From the NCBI GenBank assembly GCA_031370675.1, contig JANMQT010000355.1:1-28858 (forward strand): DNA of 28,858 nt, written 5' to 3'. A model generated the notes under the pieces. That model did no database searches and had not been told where the DNA came from. It saw nothing but the letters and a program-made list of their open reading frames with translations. The translations under genes were made by a program, and so were the position numbers. Numbering within the stretch: the stretch's first letter is position 1; every line of letters starts with the position of its first letter. The DNA is from SZAS-18 sp031370675 (GTDB lineage: Bacteria > Verrucomicrobiota > Verrucomicrobiia > Chthoniobacterales > SZAS-18). Positions 1-8,266 of this stretch are shown here, piece by piece.

Positions 1-1163
1 GTGAGCAGGTTCAACGTGAACCCGGCTGCGAGCATGATGAACGCGGCGCCGATGAGCGACACGGGAATCGCCACGACCGGGATCAGCACGGCGCGGAAGT
101 TTCCGAGGAAAAGGAAAATCACGAGGACGACGATGAGCAACGTTTCACTCAGCGTAACCACGACCTCGTGCAGCGCGTTCTCGATGTATTTGGTGGCATC
201 GTAGGGAATGCCGACTTTCATGCCGGTGGGCAGCTGCGCCTCGATTTCCGGCACGATGGCACGCACCTGCTTAATCACATCGAGGGAGTTCGAGGTGGGC
301 AGCACCCAGACGCCCATGAAGGTCGCGCTCTCGCCGCTGAAGCGAACGTCAGCGTCGTAACTTTCGGCGCCGAGCGTGACGTCCGCGATGTCACCCAGGC
401 GCACAATGGTGCCCTTGGACTCCTTCACGACCAGCTTTCGGAATTCGTCGGCGGACGTCAGGTTGGTGTTGGCAGTGAGATTGACGGAAATCATCGAGCC
501 CTTGGTGCTGCCGAGGGCGGAAAGAGAATTGTTCGCGCCCAGCGCCCGGCGCACATCCGAGGGCGAGAGGCCGAACGCGGCCATTCGATCGGACTTCAGC
601 CAGACGCGCATGGCGAACGTGCGGGCGCCCAGAATGTCGGCCCGCTGCACCCCGTTGACCGCCGTGACCTTCGGCTGAACGACCCGGGTCAGGTAGTCGG
701 TGATCTGGTTCGCATCGAGCTTGTCCGAGTAAAAACTGATGTACATCGAGGCGATGCGATCATCCGCCGTGATGACCTGGATGACCGGAGCCTCCGCCTC
801 GGGCGGCAGGTCGTTGCGCACTTGCGCGATCTTGGCCTGGATTTGCGTGAGGGCCGCGTTGGTGTCGTAGTTCAGCTTGAGGTGGACGCTGATGGTGCTG
901 ACGCCCTGCGCACTCGAGGACTCGAGAAAATCGATGCCGTCGGCACTCGCGATGACGCGCTCGAGCGGGGTGGTGACAAAGCCGCGCACCAGATCGGCGC
1001 TGGCCCCGACGTAGGCCGTGCTGACCTGGATGACGGCGAGATCCGACTTCGGGTACTGTCGCGTGTTGATGCTCTTGATGGCGGAAAGTCCGGCCAGGAG
1101 AATGACCAGATTGACGACCATCGCCAGCACTGGGCGACGGACAAAGATGTCGGTGATTTTCAT
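1..1163 (-). CDS. RND efflux pump inner-membrane subunit (HAE1/AcrB-like), N-terminal part
   Basis: This is the first 387 codons of a proton-driven RND multidrug exporter; the rest lies beyond the left edge. The protein begins MKITDIFVRRPVLAMVVNLV, the usual short amphipathic helix followed by TM1 (about residues 10-28). The first periplasmic porter region follows, with family-typical phrases such as TAYVGASADLV, TTPLERVI and IQAKIAQVRNDLPPEAE. TM2 onward (from about residue 340) is entered near the edge. The start is ATG at 1163, 31 nt after the stop of the adaptor gene, so the two are co-transcribed. In this family the trimer captures substrates from the periplasm or inner-membrane leaflet and passes them to an outer-membrane channel via the adaptor. 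The drug or metabolite exported cannot be told from this part. The family call is secure; the exact subfamily is not. Confidence 0.93.
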   Translation of the reverse strand, partial: MKITDIFVRRPVLAMVVNLVILLAGLSAIKSINTRQYPKSDLAVIQVSTAYVGASADLVRGFVTTPLERVIASADGIDFLESSSAQGVSTISVHLKLNYDTNAALTQIQAKIAQVRNDLPPEAEAPVIQVITADDRIASMYISFYSDKLDANQITDYLTRVVQPKVTAVNGVQRADILGARTFAMRVWLKSDRMAAFGLSPSDVRRALGANNSLSALGSTKGSMISVNLTANTNLTSADEFRKLVVKESKGTIVRLGDIADVTLGAESYDADVRFSGESATFMGVWVLPTSNSLDVIKQVRAIVPEIEAQLPTGMKVGIPYDATKYIENALHEVVVTLSETLLIVVLVIFLFLGNFRAVLIPVVAIPVSLIGAAFIMLAAGFTLNLL

Positions 1164-1194
1164 GCGGAAGTGCCGGGGGTGTAGCGCCGCCGCC

Positions 1195-2322
1195 TCACGT
1201 GTCCGCCGGACTTGGCTTGGGATTGGCCGAGGGCTGAATGGTGTTGTTCACCTTCACCGCCACCTTGGGGCGCAGTTTGAAGATACCGCTGGTGACAACT
1301 TCCTCGCCGGGCTTCACGCCCGACGTCAACGCGACGAGATCTCCGCGCGTGGGACCCAGCTTGACGAAGGTCTGCCGAACTCCCTGGTAGGGCTTGCCCG
1401 CCGGATCCTTCATTTCTTCCACGATATAGACCGAATCGCCGTAGGGCGCGTAGGCAATGGCCGAGGCCGGGGCCGCCACGATTTCGTCGGACTCCGGCAA
1501 CACCACCTCCACGCTGGCAAAAATTCCCGGACGGAGCTTGGCGCCGGGGTTGTCGACCGTCGCCTGGACCAGCACGTTGCGGGTGGCTTCATCCACCACC
1601 GAATTCACGGCGGTCAGCGTGCCAGCGAAAACATTTGCACCCGTCGCATCCGAGGTGACCTGCACCTTCGTGCCGGGCACGAGTTGAGCGAGCCGCTGTT
1701 GCGGCACGGAAAAATTCACGAAAACCTTGTCGAGCGACTGCAGGGAAACGATCGGCGCGCCGCTGGTGAGGTATTGGCCGACGTTGGCCTGGCGGATGCC
1801 GGCCTCGCCATCAAAGGGCGCGCGAATCGTCTTGCGATTAATCATGGCGTCCATCTCGGCCACATTTGCATCGGCGGTGCGAAAATCCGCCAGCGCGGTG
1901 TCGAGCTGGGCCTGCGAATTGTTTTGGGTGCGCAAGAGTTCCTGCGCGCGCTTGAGCGAGAGGTTCATCATCTCCCGCTTGGCGTCGGCGGAGCGCCGCT
2001 GCGCCTCCTCCTGCTGGGCGTCGAGCTCCACCAACACGTCACCGGCCTTCACCCGCGTGCCGGATTCAAAGTTGATCTTTTTGACCACGCCCGCCAGGTC
2101 GGCGCTGAGCACCACGCCCTGGATGGGTTGAACGGTGCCAACCGCGTGAATGGATTGCGGCCAGCGCTGCGACTCCAGTTTGGTGGTGGTCACCGCTTCG
2201 GGCGGCGGGACATTTTTGGCGCCTTGCACGATGGCGTTGCGAATTTGAAGGCCCTTGACGCCCGCAATCAGGAAGAGCACGAGCACGGCGCCGCCGATCC
2301 AGATGAAGAATTTCTTTTTCAT
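1195..2322 (-). CDS. RND efflux periplasmic adaptor subunit (HlyD/AcrA-like MFP)
   Basis: This 375-aa membrane fusion protein links the RND pump to an outer-membrane channel. Residues 1-25 form an N-terminal signal anchor (MKKKFFIWIGGAVLVLFLIA). Next come a first lipoyl half (VVLSADLAGVVKKINFESG), a short alpha-helical hairpin (about residues 105-160), a second lipoyl half (IRAPFDGEAGIRQANVGQYL), and a beta-barrel and membrane-proximal region ending in ELVVTSGIF-like sequence. The C-terminus is Pro/Ser-rich. The ATG at 2322 was chosen because it directly precedes the lysine-rich anchor; upstream codons in this frame overlap the repressor gene and look non-coding. It lies 25 nt after the repressor stop and 31 nt before the pump start, which gives the standard regulator-adaptor-pump order. 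No Shine-Dalgarno sequence is visible. Confidence 0.93.
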   Translation of the reverse strand: MKKKFFIWIGGAVLVLFLIAGVKGLQIRNAIVQGAKNVPPPEAVTTTKLESQRWPQSIHAVGTVQPIQGVVLSADLAGVVKKINFESGTRVKAGDVLVELDAQQEEAQRRSADAKREMMNLSLKRAQELLRTQNNSQAQLDTALADFRTADANVAEMDAMINRKTIRAPFDGEAGIRQANVGQYLTSGAPIVSLQSLDKVFVNFSVPQQRLAQLVPGTKVQVTSDATGANVFAGTLTAVNSVVDEATRNVLVQATVDNPGAKLRPGIFASVEVVLPESDEIVAAPASAIAYAPYGDSVYIVEEMKDPAGKPYQGVRQTFVKLGPTRGDLVALTSGVKPGEEVVTSGIFKLRPKVAVKVNNTIQPSANPKPSPADT

Positions 2323-2347
2323 AATCCGATGAGAGTGGGTGCCCGCC

Positions 2348-2974
2348 TTAACGCCCGGCCGCGACCGCCCGAGCAGGGCGCCGCTTGGTGGTTCCGTTCC
2401 GGGCCGTGGCTCCGGTCGCCAGGCTGTGCAGAATTGATTTAAGCGCCGCAATGTCCGCAACGCTTGGGTCGTGCATCTGGAACATTTTCCAGAAGCAAAC
2501 GCCGTCCATGACCGCCAGCGCCAGCAAAGAAACGCCCTTGGGCAGTCCGTCCTTTTCCAGCTCGATCCGCCAGCGTTTGAAATTGGTGCGCACTGGCTCG
2601 AGCAGGCTCGGCTTGGAGGAAACCGCCGCCAGCAGCGCGCGCCGCAATCGCTCGTCCTTTTGCAGCATCTCCTTCGGGTGGTCGAAGCCGACTTTGACGA
2701 TCGCCCGGGTGATGCGGCCGGCCCCCAGAGGCTCCTTGGCAATCTGCGCGTGGAGTTCAAAATTGAAGGCGTCCACCATGCGCGCGATCATCGCCTGAAT
2801 GAGCGCGTCCTTGGAGGGAAAGTGATAGAGCAGGCCGCCCTTGCTCACCCCGGCGCGCTCGGCCACGGCGTCGAGCGTCAGTTCCCCGGCACCGCGCCGC
2901 GGCACTAGCGAGGCGGCGGCGTCGAGCAACCGATCGCGGCAAAGAACCGCGCGGGATTGACGGGCTTTCGACAT
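2348..2974 (-). CDS. TetR/AcrR-family transcriptional repressor
   Basis: This 208-aa regulator has an N-terminal TetR helix-turn-helix at about residues 12-62 (LTLDAVAERAGVSKGGLLYH, then FPSKDALI) and a helical ligand-binding C-terminal domain. It is the first gene of the efflux operon, so it most likely represses itself, the adaptor and the pump until an effector binds. The effector is unknown. The start ATG at 2974 is 12 bp from a perfect palindrome that also lies within a promoter-like arrangement, as expected for autoregulation. The C-terminal tail (TKRRPARAVAAGR) is basic and probably disordered. The family call is firm; the regulated genes are inferred from context. Confidence 0.92.
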   Translation of the reverse strand: MSKARQSRAVLCRDRLLDAAASLVPRRGAGELTLDAVAERAGVSKGGLLYHFPSKDALIQAMIARMVDAFNFELHAQIAKEPLGAGRITRAIVKVGFDHPKEMLQKDERLRRALLAAVSSKPSLLEPVRTNFKRWRIELEKDGLPKGVSLLALAVMDGVCFWKMFQMHDPSVADIAALKSILHSLATGATARNGTTKRRPARAVAAGR

Positions 2975-2979
2975 GCCGC

Positions 2980-3008
2980 AGACTAAACCGTCCGGACGGT
3001 ACAGTCAA
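2980..3008 (-). promoter_or_regulatory. Candidate promoter of the tetR-adaptor-pump operon
   Basis: On the minus strand TTGACT (3008-3003) is followed after 17 nt by TAGTCT (2985-2980), or after 15 nt by TTTAGT (2987-2982). With either hexamer, transcription would start within a few bases of the ATG at 2974, so the mRNA would have almost no leader. The -35 match is 5 of 6; the -10 match is modest (3 or 4 of 6). Confidence 0.4.
2987..3000 (-). promoter_or_regulatory. Probable TetR operator (perfect 14-bp palindrome)
   Basis: ACCGTCCGGACGGT is self-complementary over all 14 bases. It ends 12 bp before the tetR start codon and lies between TTGACT (3008-3003) and TA-rich -10 candidates (2987-2980). 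The form resembles known TetR/AcrR operators of the ACCGNNCGGT class. A repressor bound here would block RNA polymerase directly. Binding by this particular TetR is an inference. Confidence 0.7.
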
Positions 3009-3064
3009 AAGCGAATGTGTCATGACTCCATGCCGGCCGCAAAAACCGTCTATCGGCGTGGAGC

Positions 3065-5527
3065 TTACGCTGCGCTGACCCTCGATTTCATGGCCGCGAA
3101 CAACGCCCGGGCCTTGGCCTCCCTGACGACCCGGGCTGGTGGATGCAGCGTGCGCAGGGTGGTGTGCGTGGCCACGACGAGTCCCGATTTGTCGAGTCGC
3201 CGCAGCGTCTCGGCCGTGGTGCGGTCGAGCACTTCGAGTCGCTCGGCTTGCGGGCCGTACAGGCTGCGGTAAAGCGGGCGAAGCGTCGACATTGCGGCGG
3301 ACGCGCCGCTGTGCACCACCACGTACATCCAGCGTTCGTCCGGGGCGTTCAGCGGCGCGCGTTCCTCGCAGGCGATGAGATTTCCCCCCAGCGCGTCGAG
3401 GGTGGCGCGGCAGAACTTCGCCGCGAGATCGACGGACGGCTCGGTCGGCAGCGCCAACTCCGGCTCGTCCTCCACCTCCTTCGGCAACAGGGCGCGAAGT
3501 CGATCGATCAGGCGCTCGCGCGCACTGCCGGGCTGCTCTGCAACGGAATCGGTCGATTCCCCGAGCAGCAGATCCGCCGGTATGCGATGACGGGCGAGGC
3601 CGGCGAGCAGACGTTGCTCGATCGTGTGTTCCGAGACGAGGTGCAGCACGGTGACGGGATGCGCGTGGGGATGCTGCTGTGCGCGCGCGACACGTTGCTG
3701 CAGTCGCGCGGGCGTCCACGGCACATCGCAGTGGATAAGCACGCCAACGTCCGGAAAATTCAGGCCGCGACCCGCGCCGTCGGTGGTCAGGAAGACCCGG
3801 CAGTCCGGGTTCTGGGCGAAGCGCGCGGCTTCCACGCGACGCAACGCGGGCGAGACTTTGCCGGTGTTCCACGCGAACCCGAGGCGAAGTTTTACGCAAG
3901 TGTCGCGGACGAGTTCGAGCATCCGCTCCCATTCTGAAAAGACGAGCACCTTGGTGCCGTGTCCTGCCGAGATCTCTCGCAGGAGCCGCCCGATTTCCAC
4001 CGCCTTGGGACAGGCGCGGTCGCTTTCGTCGAGAATGTAGTTGGTGTCGCAGATCATGCGCATTCTCGAAGCGAGCCCGAGCAGCCGATCCTGCTGCCCG
4101 GCGGTCAGGGGCACCCGCCGCGCGGGCGAGACGAGGCGGCGCAATTCCGCCTCGAGAGGCGCATAAGTGGCGCGCTGCGAATCGCTGAGGGGGACAAAAT
4201 GGAATCGTTCGGTGCGACCCGGGAGTTGGGTTTCCACGTCGGCCTTCCGGCGACGCAGAAAAATGGGGCGGATGCGCTCGCGCAGCCGGTCGAGATGCCG
4301 GTAGCCGCGCGGCCGGCCGCGTTCATCGAACTCATAATACTCCCGGTTGAAGCGGAAAAGCGGGCCGAAGAGCGTCGGATCCAGGAAACTGACGAGTGAG
4401 TACAACTCATCGAGGTTGTGTTCGACCGGCGTGCCCGTGAGGACAAAGGCGTAGCGACTGTGCAGGCGCTTGACTGCGAGCGCGGTCGGACTGTTCCAGT
4501 CCTTGATCCGCTGGGCCTCGTCCAGAATCACGATGTCGGGCCGGAGCCGCGCGTTGACCTCAAGATGATCGGCGAGCATCTCCTCGTAGCTCGCGATCGT
4601 GAAAAACGGCGCGGTGTCGCGCTCGTACGCCTCATGCCGGCTGCGGCGCGCGCCGCTGACGGCGAGCACGCCCAGCGAAGTGAGTTCGTGAATCTGCTGT
4701 TCCCATTCCGCCTTGAGGGTGGCCGGCGTGACGATGAGCGCGCGGGCGGCGCGCCCGATCCGGTGCAGCAGCGCGCACGCGGCGATCGCCTGGACCGATT
4801 TGCCGAGGCCCATCTCGTCGGCGAGCAGCGCTCGTTCGGCGCAAGCCAGGTGCAGCATGCCCTCGCGCTGATAGGGGAAAAGCGGGACACGCGTCTCGTG
4901 CGCGGGCCAGTCGCCTGCGCGCACGCGCTGCTCGTAGACGCGCCGGAGTTGTCTTGCCTCGGCGGCCCGGCGCCGGCTTTCGAGCCAGAGATCGGTTTCC
5001 TGGGAGACGCGCAGATCCGGGTCCGCGCCGGCCGCCTCGCGCCAGGCCGACACCGCGACCTCCGGGATGACTTCGCGAAGCAATAAGCCATCGTCCCCGA
5101 AGAGCCGCCGCGGCGATTTCGGCAGGCGCCGCTGGTCGCCCTCCGCGCGCAGCGTCTGCTGGGCGCGCTCCGGCACGAGATTGACCCGCGTCGATCCACT
5201 CTCCCGCGCCGCCTCGAGGGCCTCGGGCGATTCTTGTTCGAGATGCAGGCGCACGGCTTCGACGTGCTTGCAGGTGCCGAGCGCGTTGACGCGGAAATCC
5301 ACGCAGGTGCAGAAGAAATTTCCCCAAGCGAGATCGCGGACCTCGACCTGGTACACGACGCCGGTGCGCGAATGGACGTCGAAGTTCGAGAAGATCGGAT
5401 GCCGGAGATCGCGGTTTACGACGCGCGGGCGCTCCTCAATGGCGCGGGCGCGGCGGCGTTCGACCTCCTGCTGGTCCGTCGTGCGCCAGTCGAGTTCGCC
5501 GGCGGAAATGGGTTTCGCGGGGGTCAT
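3065..5527 (-). CDS. SWIM zinc-finger Snf2-family helicase/ATPase
   Basis: This is a predicted cytoplasmic DNA-dependent ATPase of 820 aa. A SWIM zinc-binding motif (Cys73, Cys75, Cys86, His88) lies near the N-terminus. The Snf2 motor follows: Walker A as MGLGKS (about 239-244), motif II as DEAQ (336-339), motif III as LTGTP (363-367), and motif V as TDGAGRGLNF. Motif VI reads QQRVARAQQHPHAHPV, where the family norm is close to QxxGRxxRxGQ. The first arginine is therefore kept, but the second arginine, glycine and glutamine are replaced. The C-terminal 150 residues match nothing I recognise. The start could instead be GTG at 5563 (12 residues longer); ATG at 5527 is preferred because a promoter-like pair lies at 5575-5548. 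It is divergent from the permease gene at 5624. Bacterial SWIM-Snf2 proteins are widespread, and their roles are poorly defined. Confidence 0.88.
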   Translation of the reverse strand: MTPAKPISAGELDWRTTDQQEVERRRARAIEERPRVVNRDLRHPIFSNFDVHSRTGVVYQVEVRDLAWGNFFCTCVDFRVNALGTCKHVEAVRLHLEQESPEALEAARESGSTRVNLVPERAQQTLRAEGDQRRLPKSPRRLFGDDGLLLREVIPEVAVSAWREAAGADPDLRVSQETDLWLESRRRAAEARQLRRVYEQRVRAGDWPAHETRVPLFPYQREGMLHLACAERALLADEMGLGKSVQAIAACALLHRIGRAARALIVTPATLKAEWEQQIHELTSLGVLAVSGARRSRHEAYERDTAPFFTIASYEEMLADHLEVNARLRPDIVILDEAQRIKDWNSPTALAVKRLHSRYAFVLTGTPVEHNLDELYSLVSFLDPTLFGPLFRFNREYYEFDERGRPRGYRHLDRLRERIRPIFLRRRKADVETQLPGRTERFHFVPLSDSQRATYAPLEAELRRLVSPARRVPLTAGQQDRLLGLASRMRMICDTNYILDESDRACPKAVEIGRLLREISAGHGTKVLVFSEWERMLELVRDTCVKLRLGFAWNTGKVSPALRRVEAARFAQNPDCRVFLTTDGAGRGLNFPDVGVLIHCDVPWTPARLQQRVARAQQHPHAHPVTVLHLVSEHTIEQRLLAGLARHRIPADLLLGESTDSVAEQPGSARERLIDRLRALLPKEVEDEPELALPTEPSVDLAAKFCRATLDALGGNLIACEERAPLNAPDERWMYVVVHSGASAAMSTLRPLYRSLYGPQAERLEVLDRTTAETLRRLDKSGLVVATHTTLRTLHPPARVVREAKARALFAAMKSRVSAA

Positions 5528-5547
5528 AAGCGCAACGGCACGGGACA

Positions 5548-5575
5548 GAGATAGTGGATCCACGGCGGCGGTAAA
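5548..5575 (-). promoter_or_regulatory. Candidate promoter of the Snf2 gene
   Basis: On the minus strand TTTACC (5575-5570) and TATCTC (5553-5548) are separated by 16 nt, about 20 nt before the ATG at 5527. The matches to consensus are weak to moderate. The region 5528-5623 separates two divergent genes and must hold both promoters; none could be assigned for the plus-strand permease. Confidence 0.25.
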
Positions 5576-5623
5576 GCGCGCGACGCGGCATGCGCGCCGC
5601 CGCCGGCCTGCTAAGGTCGGCGC

Positions 5624-8182
5624 GTGACCCCGCAGTTCTGGAGACTATTCCGGTGGCATGTCGTGCGCGGTGTCGCGCGGCACAAGCTGCTCGCGGCGCT
5701 CAACATCCTGAGCGTGGCCCTCGGCGTGGCAGTATTTCTCGCGATCCAAATCGCCAATCACAGCGCCAATCGCTCCTTCGCGGCGAGCATCGATCTCGTG
5801 GCGGGCAAGGCGAACCTGGAGGCGCGGTCCGCCGGGGGACTGGTCGACGAGAAACTGCTGACGCTCCTCGCGCACGTGCCGGGTGTGAAGGCGGCCACGC
5901 CGCTGGTCGAGGGTTACCTGACGCTCCCGGATTACCCGCGCGAGTACCTGCAGATCCTCGGCATCGACCCGTTCACCAACGGGCCGTTTTCAACCTTCGC
6001 GATCGAGAGCGCCGACCGTCAGCGGCTTGATATCGAATCGTGGCTGCGCGATCCCGGCGCGCTCGCGCTGTCGGAGGCGTTCGCGCGGCGCTATGGTTTC
6101 AAGGTGGGAGATCGACTGCGGGTCACGGTCGACGGCCGCGATCGCACGCTGACCATCCGCTTCCTGATGCGGCTGACTGAATCGCCCGCCGGCACGAACT
6201 CGAGGGTGGGCGCCATGGACATCGCATGGGCGCAGGAACTTTTCGGCAAGACGGGCAAACTCACGTCGATCCAAATGCTGCTGGAGGAGCCGGCGCGCAC
6301 GGAGGCGATGGCCGTTGCAGTGCAAAAGCTCGTCCCGGCGGACGTGAACATCCTAGCGCCCGGCCAGCGCAGTGGCCAGGTGCAGCGCATGCTCGCCGGG
6401 TTCGAGCTCAACCTCAGCGCGCTGAGCATGGTCTCGCTGCTTGTCGGAATGTTCCTGATCTACAACACGATCGCGGCGTCGGTTGTCAGGCGGCGCGCGG
6501 AGGTCGGGATCCTGCGCGCGGTCGGCGCGTCGCGGCTCGAGGTGCTCTCGCTGTTCCTGGGGGAAGCGCTGCTGATGGGCTTTGCCGGGGTGCTGTTGGG
6601 CCTGGCGGGTGGCATCTTGCTCTCCGGATACCTCGTGGGGGCGGTGGCCAAGACAATCAGCTCGCTCTACATCCTGGTGCGCATCGATCAGTTTCATCTC
6701 ACGCCGCTGCTGGTGGGAGCCGCGGTGGTGTTTGGCCTCGGCTCCGTGCTGATCGCGGCCTGGTTTCCAGCCTGGGAGGGCGCGCGCATGGATCCGATTC
6801 GCGCCTTGAACCTCGGCACCGTAATTGAGGGCAACATCGTTTCGCCGCCACGCTGGCTGCTCGTGGGTCTCGCCGCGCTCGCCGCGGCTGCGGTCGCCTC
6901 CGGCCTCGCCGTCACGACGGGTCCGGCGCTGCTCGGGTTTGTCAGCGCGCTCTTTGTCGTGGCCGGGTTCGCGTTTCTCGCCCCGATCCTGACGAGGGCT
7001 GGCGCCCGGCTCTCGGCTCGCCTCGCCGCGCCCGTGGCCATGGCCCGCCTGGCGGCGCAAAATCTCGGCCGATCGCTGCATCGCAACGCGGTCACGGTGG
7101 CCGCGCTGATGGCCGCGATTGCGATGACGGTGGGCGTCTCGGTCATGATTTTTGCGTTCCGCCGGACCGTCGAAGTCTGGATCGATCGCACCGTTGTGGC
7201 GGACATCTTCGTCACGCCGGCGGCCAATGAGACCGTCGGCCTCGCCGCCTTCACGCCGCGCAAGGTGGTCGATCATCTCCGCCGGCTGCCCGCGGTGGAT
7301 CGACTCGACACGTTCCGGGAAATCGGCGTCACGGTGCGCGGCGAACGCATCTCGCTTGCGGTCGTGGCCGGCAGCCGGCGCGACAATCTCGTCTTCCTCG
7401 GCGGCGACAACGCGCGCAAGCAGGCGCGCATCTTCGAGCCGGGCACCGTCGTGGTGACGGAGAGTTTTGCGCGCCGGTTTGGTGTTTGGGATGGCGCAAA
7501 GCTTCCGCTCGCGACTCCCACGGGCGTGATCGAATTCACGATCGGAGGCGTCTATTATGACTACACGCGCGACTCGGGCGTGATCCTGATGGGCCGGGAG
7601 AATTTCGATCGCTACTGGGAGGATCCGCGGGTGCAATCGCTGGGGTTATACCTCAAGGATCCGGCCGCGCTCGAAGCCACGATGGATGAAGTGCGCGCCT
7701 ACGCGGGCTCGTTCGGCAAGTACCTGGTCTATTCAAACCGATCCATCCGGACGCGCATCTTTGAGATTTTCGATCAGACGTTCCGCATCACCTACGTGCT
7801 GCGGGCCATCGCGATCGTGGTGGCGGTGGTGGGGATTTTCCTGGGATTGACGACGCTGGTGGCCGAGCGCGAGCGGGAGATCGGCGTCTTGCGATCGATT
7901 GGCGCCTCGACCTGGCAGATTCGCGGCATGGTGCTGACCGAGAGCGGATTGATCGGCTTTCTCGCCAGCGTGCTCGGCGTGGCCGCCGGGGTCGTGCTGT
8001 CCTTTGTCCTGACCTTCGTCATCAACAAGGCGTTCTTCGGCTGGACGATTCAGCTCGCGTTTCCCTGGGCCGCACTGGCGCTGACGCCGCTCTGGATCGT
8101 GCCGGCGGCCCTGCTGGCCGGCTGGATCCCGGCGGTGCGCGCCTCGCGCCTGCCAATTGCCACGGCGGTGCGCTCGGAATGA
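5624..8182 (+). CDS. FtsX-like ABC transporter permease, duplicated (MacB/YbbP type)
   Basis: This 852-aa inner-membrane permease has a first TM near residues 18-40 (LNILSVALGVAVFLAIQIAN), a periplasmic domain, then several TM helices and a second, similar half. The FtsX signature occurs twice: VGILRAVGASRLEVLSLF near residue 292 and IGVLRSIGASTWQIRGMV near residue 752. The protein is therefore an internal duplication, as in YbbP and LolC/E-type permeases. Such proteins move lipids or peptides, or transmit mechanical force across the membrane, rather than forming classical importers. The start is GTG at 5624 with an AAGG Shine-Dalgarno-like sequence 7 nt upstream. No ABC ATPase is adjacent; the one at 24448-25227 or another elsewhere would be needed. 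The hydrolase-fold gene downstream may be co-transcribed. Confidence 0.9.
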   Translation: MTPQFWRLFRWHVVRGVARHKLLAALNILSVALGVAVFLAIQIANHSANRSFAASIDLVAGKANLEARSAGGLVDEKLLTLLAHVPGVKAATPLVEGYLTLPDYPREYLQILGIDPFTNGPFSTFAIESADRQRLDIESWLRDPGALALSEAFARRYGFKVGDRLRVTVDGRDRTLTIRFLMRLTESPAGTNSRVGAMDIAWAQELFGKTGKLTSIQMLLEEPARTEAMAVAVQKLVPADVNILAPGQRSGQVQRMLAGFELNLSALSMVSLLVGMFLIYNTIAASVVRRRAEVGILRAVGASRLEVLSLFLGEALLMGFAGVLLGLAGGILLSGYLVGAVAKTISSLYILVRIDQFHLTPLLVGAAVVFGLGSVLIAAWFPAWEGARMDPIRALNLGTVIEGNIVSPPRWLLVGLAALAAAAVASGLAVTTGPALLGFVSALFVVAGFAFLAPILTRAGARLSARLAAPVAMARLAAQNLGRSLHRNAVTVAALMAAIAMTVGVSVMIFAFRRTVEVWIDRTVVADIFVTPAANETVGLAAFTPRKVVDHLRRLPAVDRLDTFREIGVTVRGERISLAVVAGSRRDNLVFLGGDNARKQARIFEPGTVVVTESFARRFGVWDGAKLPLATPTGVIEFTIGGVYYDYTRDSGVILMGRENFDRYWEDPRVQSLGLYLKDPAALEATMDEVRAYAGSFGKYLVYSNRSIRTRIFEIFDQTFRITYVLRAIAIVVAVVGIFLGLTTLVAEREREIGVLRSIGASTWQIRGMVLTESGLIGFLASVLGVAAGVVLSFVLTFVINKAFFGWTIQLAFPWAALALTPLWIVPAALLAGWIPAVRASRLPIATAVRSE

Positions 8183-8266
8183 TCCTCGTGATTGCAAAAT
8201 GCCGGTTCCCTGCGAATTTTCGCCATTGCCTGCAACCGCGGGGCGGTTCGCGCAGTATTGGAACTT

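Noticed and set aside
168..2442. Long open frames on the plus strand opposite the RND pump and adaptor genes
   Set aside because: They are rich in Arg, Gly, His and Asp without domains, and lie antisense to clearly recognisable proteins. This is usual in GC-rich DNA.
6353..7636. A 427-codon minus-strand open frame opposite the FtsX permease
   Set aside because: It is very rich in charged residues and His without a fold signal; the sense strand encodes a clear permease.
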